Assembly: GCA_002714485.1 (NCBI GenBank)
Contig: PAXM01000037.1
Span: 1-8,946 of the forward strand
Source of the DNA: Acidimicrobiaceae bacterium
GTDB lineage: Bacteria; Actinomycetota; Acidimicrobiia; Acidimicrobiales; MedAcidi-G1
DNA length: 8,946 nucleotides
Direction: 5' to 3'
The translations under genes were made by a program, and so were the position numbers. The notes beneath the pieces are model-generated. The model saw nothing but the letters and a program-made list of their open reading frames with translations, had not been told where the DNA came from and did no database searches. Numbering within the stretch: the stretch's first letter is position 1; each line of letters opens with the position of its first letter. Positions 5,205-8,946 of this stretch are shown in pieces.

Positions 5205-6881
5205 ATGGACTCCACCCAACTGGAACGCGGAACGCTCGAAGGCAAGGATCGCGACGAGCTGACCACGATCGCCACCGCCCTAGGTGGCAAGCCTGGGTCG
5301 CGTGCCCGAAAGGCCGAGATCGTTGACCTGATCCTGGATCTAGCCGGTGGCGGCAACGGTTCGGTCTCCGACGGCGGTCGATCAGCCAATGCTGGTGCTG
5401 CTGCTGCGCCGGTGGCCGACGATGCCCCCGCCGGGGATGTGTCTGTTAGTGATGCAGACGAGGAGCCTCCCGCCGAATGGGAGGTAGCCGCAGCTGCCGA
5501 GGAGGGCACCACCTCTGATGCCTCGACGGATACTGATAGTGATACCGCTTCCGACCAGAAGCCCAGCGGAGGCGACGGTCGGGGCCGGAATCAGCAGAAC
5601 CGTCAGGGCCAGGGTGGCCAGAACCGCGACCGCCAGGGTGGCCAGCACAGCGAAGCTGAGCCGGGTAACCGCCGCCGTCGCCGCCGGGGTCGCGAGCGCG
5701 ATCACCAAGGGCCCGAGGAGCCTTGGGATGGCGAGCCAGTCGATGTCGAAGGTCACCTCGACCTCCGCGACGAGGGCTATGGGTTCTTGCGGACCAGCGG
5801 TTACAAGCCTTCCAAGAAGGACGCCTATGTCTCGGTCAAGCAGGTCCGTCAGTTCGGACTTCGTCGGGGTGACCACCTGGTGGGTGCGTCTCGCCCGGCA
5901 AACCGCAGCGAGAAGAATCCCGCCCTGCTGCGAATCGACAAGGTCAACGATCAGGACCCGGACAAGGCCAAGGACCGGCCCCGGTTCGAAGACCTCACCC
6001 CGTTGTTCCCCGACGAGAAGCTTCGTATGGAGATCGACGGCGACCCGACCAATATGACGGCTCGGATCGTCGACTTGCTCTCGCCGATTGGAAAGGGCCA
6101 ACGCGGGATGATCGTGTCGCCCCCCAAGGCTGGCAAAACCACGATCATGAAGTCGATCGTGCGGTCGATTGAGACCAACCACCCCGAGGTGAAGCTCATT
6201 GTCCTGCTGGTCGACGAACGGCCCGAGGAGGTCACCGACATGCGTCGCTGGCTGCAGCGCGGTGAGGTGGTCGGCTCCACGTTCGACCGTCCCAGCGACG
6301 AACACACTCACCTGGCTGAGGTCACCATCGAGCGGGCCAAGCGCATGGTCGAGTACGGCGAGGACGTGGTGATCGTGCTGGACGGCATCACCCGCCTGTC
6401 CAGGGCCTACAACCTGGCTGCCCCGGCCACCGGCCGGATCATGTCCGGCGGCGTAGACAGCGGTGCCCTGTATCCACCCAAGCGTTTCTTTGGCGCGGCC
6501 CGCAACCTCGAGGAGGGCGGTTCGCTGACCATCTTGGCCACGGCGCTTGTCGACACCGGATCGAAGATGGACGAGGTGATCTTCGAGGAGTTCAAGGGCA
6601 CCGGCAACATGGAACTACGCCTGGACCGTCGCATCGCTGAACGTCGTATCTACCCGGCCATCGACGTGGATGCCTCGTCGACCCGCCACGAGGAGTTGCT
6701 GTTTGAGCGCAAGCAACTCAACCAGGTTTGGAAGCTACGCCGGGTGCTCAACGGCTTGGCCAACGATAACGACAACGGTGCGGCGGCTGGCCTGGAACTG
6801 CTCATCGATCGGCTCAAGACCTTCAACGACAACGAAGAGTTCCTTGTGGAAATCGCCAAGGGCCCGGCCATGGGTGCCTGA
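5205..6881 (+). CDS. rho: Transcription termination factor Rho
   Basis: Rho is the hexameric RNA-dependent ATPase/translocase that ends transcription on untranslated RNA. The protein is 558 residues against 419 in E. coli. Domains: Rho_N helical domain (about 5-46); a disordered insertion (about 48-175) that is acidic and Ala/Ser-rich first, then Gln/Asn/Gly/Arg-rich with an arginine run (156-161); cold-shock-type RNA-binding domain (about 180-250); and the ATPase core. Core motifs are Walker A SPPKAGKT (305-312), catalytic glutamate E338 in VDERPEEVT, Walker B VIVLDGITR (389-397), GGVDSGALYPPKRFFGAARN (415-434) and the likely arginine finger R494 in SSTRHEELL. All key residues look intact. 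ATG 5205 is chosen because MDSTQLERGTLEGK matches the family N-terminus; an in-frame GTG at 5199 is an alternative. The insertion type is known from high-GC actinobacteria. It follows a long structured leader. Confidence 0.97.
   Translation: MDSTQLERGTLEGKDRDELTTIATALGGKPGSRARKAEIVDLILDLAGGGNGSVSDGGRSANAGAAAAPVADDAPAGDVSVSDADEEPPAEWEVAAAAEEGTTSDASTDTDSDTASDQKPSGGDGRGRNQQNRQGQGGQNRDRQGGQHSEAEPGNRRRRRRGRERDHQGPEEPWDGEPVDVEGHLDLRDEGYGFLRTSGYKPSKKDAYVSVKQVRQFGLRRGDHLVGASRPANRSEKNPALLRIDKVNDQDPDKAKDRPRFEDLTPLFPDEKLRMEIDGDPTNMTARIVDLLSPIGKGQRGMIVSPPKAGKTTIMKSIVRSIETNHPEVKLIVLLVDERPEEVTDMRRWLQRGEVVGSTFDRPSDEHTHLAEVTIERAKRMVEYGEDVVIVLDGITRLSRAYNLAAPATGRIMSGGVDSGALYPPKRFFGAARNLEEGGSLTILATALVDTGSKMDEVIFEEFKGTGNMELRLDRRIAERRIYPAIDVDASSTRHEELLFERKQLNQVWKLRRVLNGLANDNDNGAAAGLELLIDRLKTFNDNEEFLVEIAKGPAMGA
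5608..5645 (+). repeat. 14-bp direct repeat within the Rho disordered insertion
   Basis: GCCAGGGTGGCCAG occurs at 5608-5621 and again at 5632-5645, 24 bp (8 codons) apart, so the frame is kept. It encodes the related pieces GQGGQ and RQGGQ. It probably arose by local duplication or slippage in a low-complexity coding segment and has no sign of being a mobile element. Confidence 0.6.
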
Positions 6882-6939
6882 TCGGCCACTTGTCACGCAG
6901 GTTGCCGAACCCCGGATCGCGCCGCAGACTGGACAGGTT

Positions 6940-7194
6940 ATGAAGCAGGACATCCATCCGAAATACCGCCCCGTTGTCTTTCAAGACCTCTCCGAGGGCA
7001 CCAACTTCGTGATCCGGTCGACCGTCGAGACCGATGATGTGATCACCTTGGATGATGGCGTGGAGTACCCATTGGTCAAGGTAGAGATTTCGTCGGCCAG
7101 CCACCCTTTCTTCACCGGCACGATGAAGATCGTGGACACCGCCGGTCGCGTCGAGCGCTTCGAGCGCCGCTACGGCCAGCGCCGCAAGGGCTGA
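6940..7194 (+). CDS. rpmE2: 50S ribosomal protein L31, type B (zinc-independent)
   Basis: L31 is a small protein of the large ribosomal subunit that helps bridge it to the 30S. The 84 residues show the type B pattern: MKQDIHPKYRPVVFQD at the start, DGVEYPLVKVEISSASHPFFTG in the middle, and a C-terminal extension GRVERFERRYG. No cysteine is present, so the CxxC zinc site of type A L31 is absent. ATG 6940 is chosen because the family N-terminus begins there; GGACAGG (6931-6937) just upstream can serve as a ribosome site. It lies 58 bp after rho, the place where actinobacteria normally carry rpmE, so co-transcription with rho is likely. Type B copies are often zinc-starvation paralogues elsewhere, but here the copy occupies the housekeeping position. 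Confidence 0.93.
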   Translation: MKQDIHPKYRPVVFQDLSEGTNFVIRSTVETDDVITLDDGVEYPLVKVEISSASHPFFTGTMKIVDTAGRVERFERRYGQRRKG

Positions 7195-7232
7195 TCCGTC
7201 CGACGACAAATTTCCGACTGAGCTCTTCTGAG

Positions 7233-7255
7233 CCGGTCGATCGACACCTGACCGG
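7233..7255 (+). repeat. Inverted repeat before the unrecognised gene
   Basis: CCGGTC (7233-7238) and GACCGG (7250-7255) are perfect six-base inverted arms around an 11-nt loop. The right arm ends 6 nt before ATG 7262. There is no T-tract, so a terminator is unlikely. It could be an operator-like site or an RNA stem over the start of the next gene, or it may be chance in GC-rich DNA. Confidence 0.3.
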
Positions 7256-7261
7256 GACCCC

Positions 7262-8263
7262 ATGGCCCTAGATCCCGAACGTCGCACCGCCCTTCGTGGG
7301 GCGAAGTTGCGCGCTCTGGTGGCCGATGCCACCGCGGGGACTGTGTTCGGAGAGGTCGATGGGGACCATCTGTTCGACGGCAATCGCCTGTGGACCCTGG
7401 CATCCGAGGACGAGTCGGCTATAGCCCTCGGTTCTGCACTGTTGCGGGCCAGTCGGTACGGGGACGCGACCCCGCTGACCGTTTGCTTCGACGATCCGCT
7501 CGAGGCTGCTTTAGCAGCTCGCAGGGTCACTGCTTTGGAGCCGTCTCCCGAGGTCCGACTGGTCGAGGGCCGCACCCTGGTCGAGGTCGATGCGGCGGGG
7601 AAACCTGAGCCGGTGATGGACATCTCGCCAACGGGGTTCGCCGATCGGTTCGACGATCTATGCCGGGGCGTGGGTGTGGATCCGGTCCTGGAGCACGGCA
7701 CGTGGCGTGGTGAAGTGCTCGGCCTGGAGGTGGCCCGCGCCGTGGAACTATCCACCACCGAACCGTCCGTCGAGGTGGGGGTAGGCCGATTCGACCGAGA
7801 GGCCGGGGTCATGATGCGCGGCAATCGGTCCGATGCCGAGGCGTTGGCGGCAGCGGCCGACCTCGTACGGGCACAACGTCGCCCCGGCGCCGGCGCCCAC
7901 CCGTTGGCTACTTTGGCGCGCGAGCGGTGGTTGCGCCGTGACATGTGTGTCCATCCCGACCGTCTGGACCTGAGCGACCTCGAACCCACTGATCCGGCTG
8001 ACGAGCGTTTGAACCTCCGGGATCCGGCCCCGGCCCCGGCGATCGGTTCCGACGCCGACGGGCGGCGGGTGCTGGTGGTCTGCTCAGTGGGGGTCGATCC
8101 CCGCCTCGTTCCGGCAGTTGCTGAGTTGGTGTTGCGCGAGTTACCCGACCGGGTGCTGGTGGTATTGCCGACCCGTGACGTATTGGCGCCGGTGGAGCGG
8201 GCGGTAGCCCGCCTGCGTGTCCCGACCACCGTGGTGGGCGTGACCTGCAGTTGGGATGCCTGA
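7262..8263 (+). CDS. Conserved-looking protein of unknown function between rpmE and prfA
   Basis: I do not recognise this 333-residue protein. It has no signal peptide and no membrane segment, so it is probably cytoplasmic. The N-terminal half (1-110) looks like mixed alpha/beta with an Ala-rich helix (52-65), followed by PVMDISPTGFADRFDDLCRG (117-136). A helical, basic stretch follows (193-227). The last 65 residues read as alternating strands and amphipathic helices: RRVLVVCSVGVDP (268-280), DRVLVVLPTRDVLAPVERAV (296-315) and VPTTVVGV (320-327), suggesting a small nucleotide-binding-like alpha/beta domain, though no P-loop is present. ATG 7262 follows GGGA at 7254-7257; an in-frame stop at 7229 limits extension. 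Codon use matches its neighbours, so it is a real gene and not recent foreign DNA. It lies 67 bp after rpmE and 60 bp before prfA, where mycobacteria have no gene. Confidence 0.82.
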   Translation: MALDPERRTALRGAKLRALVADATAGTVFGEVDGDHLFDGNRLWTLASEDESAIALGSALLRASRYGDATPLTVCFDDPLEAALAARRVTALEPSPEVRLVEGRTLVEVDAAGKPEPVMDISPTGFADRFDDLCRGVGVDPVLEHGTWRGEVLGLEVARAVELSTTEPSVEVGVGRFDREAGVMMRGNRSDAEALAAAADLVRAQRRPGAGAHPLATLARERWLRRDMCVHPDRLDLSDLEPTDPADERLNLRDPAPAPAIGSDADGRRVLVVCSVGVDPRLVPAVAELVLRELPDRVLVVLPTRDVLAPVERAVARLRVPTTVVGVTCSWDA

Positions 8264-8310
8264 CGGGATGCTCCGCCGGTGGTCGTCGGGGTCTGATCCG
8301 GGCCTCTCGC

Positions 8311-8316
8311 TAGCCT
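8311..8316 (+). promoter_or_regulatory. Candidate leaderless -10 element of prfA
   Basis: TAGCCT fits the actinobacterial -10 pattern TANNNT and ends exactly 7 nt before ATG 8324, the same geometry as at hom. No Shine-Dalgarno sequence is present before prfA. No convincing -35 box lies 16-19 nt upstream, which lowers confidence. Confidence 0.35.
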
Positions 8317-8323
8317 TGGCCCG

Positions 8324-8946
8324 ATGCTGGACCAAGTGGAGGCCCTCGAGGCTGAGTACTCCGAGGTCGAGTCCCGGCTCGCCGATCCCGAGGTAATCGG
8401 CGACCCCGGTCGGCTGCAGGCTGCCGGTCGCCGGTTCAAGGAACTCGAGGAGGTCCTGGCCGTCGGTCGCCCACTGGCTGGTGCCCATGACGATCTCGAG
8501 GCGGCCCGCGAACTGGCTGACCTCGCTGAGGGAGACGACCGTGACCAGTTGCGGGTCGAGATATCAGCGCTGGAGGATGAAATCCTGCGTCTGGAGGGCG
8601 AACTTCGCACCCTGCTGCTGCCTCGAGATCCAAACGACGGTCGGCCGGTCATCGTTGAGATCCGGGGTGCCGAGGGGGGCGAGGAGGCCAATCTGTTCGC
8701 CCGGGACCTGCATGAGATGTACCTAGCCTTTGCCGCCAACCACGGCTGGGCGGTCGAGTCGCTGGAGGCCCGGGAGTCCGACATGGGTGGGTTCAGCGAG
8801 GTGATGGTGCTGGTTAAGGGGGACGACGCCTGGACGCGCCTGAAGTACGAGGGTGGTGTGCACCGGGTCCAGCGTGTCCCTGTAACCGAGTCCCAAGGAC
8901 GGATCCATACCTCCTCGGCGACTGTCAGCGTGCTGCCTGAGGCCGA
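8324..8946 (+). CDS. prfA: Peptide chain release factor 1, N-terminal part (3' end outside window)
   Basis: RF1 recognises UAA and UAG stop codons in the ribosome and triggers release of the finished protein. The 207 visible residues (of about 355-360) cover the coiled N-terminal helical domain (1-98), which contacts the PrmC methyltransferase and the ribosome stalk base, then the start of the decoding superdomain: EIRGAEGGEEANLFARDL (112-129) and YEGGVHRVQRVPVTESQG (175-192). The tripeptide PVT (186-188) is the PxT stop-codon-reading motif that marks RF1; RF2 has SPF here. The GGQ catalytic motif lies past the right edge. ATG 8324 fits the family N-terminus, and no ribosome site precedes it. 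In related genomes prmC/hemK follows. Confidence 0.95.
   Translation, partial: MLDQVEALEAEYSEVESRLADPEVIGDPGRLQAAGRRFKELEEVLAVGRPLAGAHDDLEAARELADLAEGDDRDQLRVEISALEDEILRLEGELRTLLLPRDPNDGRPVIVEIRGAEGGEEANLFARDLHEMYLAFAANHGWAVESLEARESDMGGFSEVMVLVKGDDAWTRLKYEGGVHRVQRVPVTESQGRIHTSSATVSVLPEA

Noticed and set aside
7215..7255. Repeated CTGAGC and the CCGGTC/GACCGG arms as an rpmE terminator
   Set aside because: No T-tract follows, and the right arm lies only 6 nt before the next start codon. It is listed only as a low-confidence inverted repeat.
6823..8784. A 653-codon minus-strand ORF covering rpmE, the unknown gene and most of the prfA part
   Set aside because: Its product is Ser/Arg/Thr-rich low complexity with no motifs, the typical antisense shadow of GC-rich genes that are well supported on the plus strand.

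Overview
This is a GC-rich, entirely plus-strand stretch of a bacterial chromosome, with dense, short-gapped housekeeping genes. The order lysA, hom, thrC, [thrB slot], rho, rpmE, prfA is the classical actinobacterial threonine/lysine to rho cluster (known from Mycobacterium and Streptomyces). Two features point away from those genera. The slot where they carry the GHMP-type homoserine kinase thrB holds an ApgM/phosphoglycerate-mutase-family gene, and an extra unrecognised gene lies between rpmE and prfA. Together with apparent leaderless-type promoters, this suggests a deep actinobacterial lineage such as Acidimicrobiia. The lineage is inference; no rRNA gene or marker here settles it.

Bases 1-4864 are an aspartate-family amino acid block. 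It holds the C-terminal part of diaminopimelate decarboxylase (lysA, cut at the window edge), homoserine dehydrogenase with an ACT domain (hom), long-form threonine synthase (thrC), and a 382-residue ApgM-family protein that is best read as the missing homoserine kinase. Hom makes homoserine, the ApgM-like protein would phosphorylate it, and ThrC converts O-phosphohomoserine to threonine. LysA ends the competing lysine branch. Between thrC and the ApgM-like gene, the thrC stop and three tiny ORFs form an unbroken chain of four-base ATGA stop/start overlaps ending exactly on the ApgM-like start.

Bases 4865-5204 are the only long gene-free stretch. It holds a good -10/-35 promoter and a leader of about 250 nt before rho that is packed with inverted repeats. 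Three are strong hairpins (13 bp with one bulge, 10 bp with one G-U, and 8 bp). A short 5' element can pair with three alternative downstream partners. This looks like a structured regulatory leader for transcription terminator Rho and is the most interesting non-coding signal in the window.

Bases 5205-8946 are an information-processing block. It holds rho, with an actinobacterial-style disordered N-terminal insertion, then a zinc-free type B ribosomal protein L31, then a 333-residue protein I do not recognise, and then the first 207 residues of peptide chain release factor 1 (prfA, cut at the window edge). No tRNA, rRNA, CRISPR array, insertion sequence or phage gene is visible.
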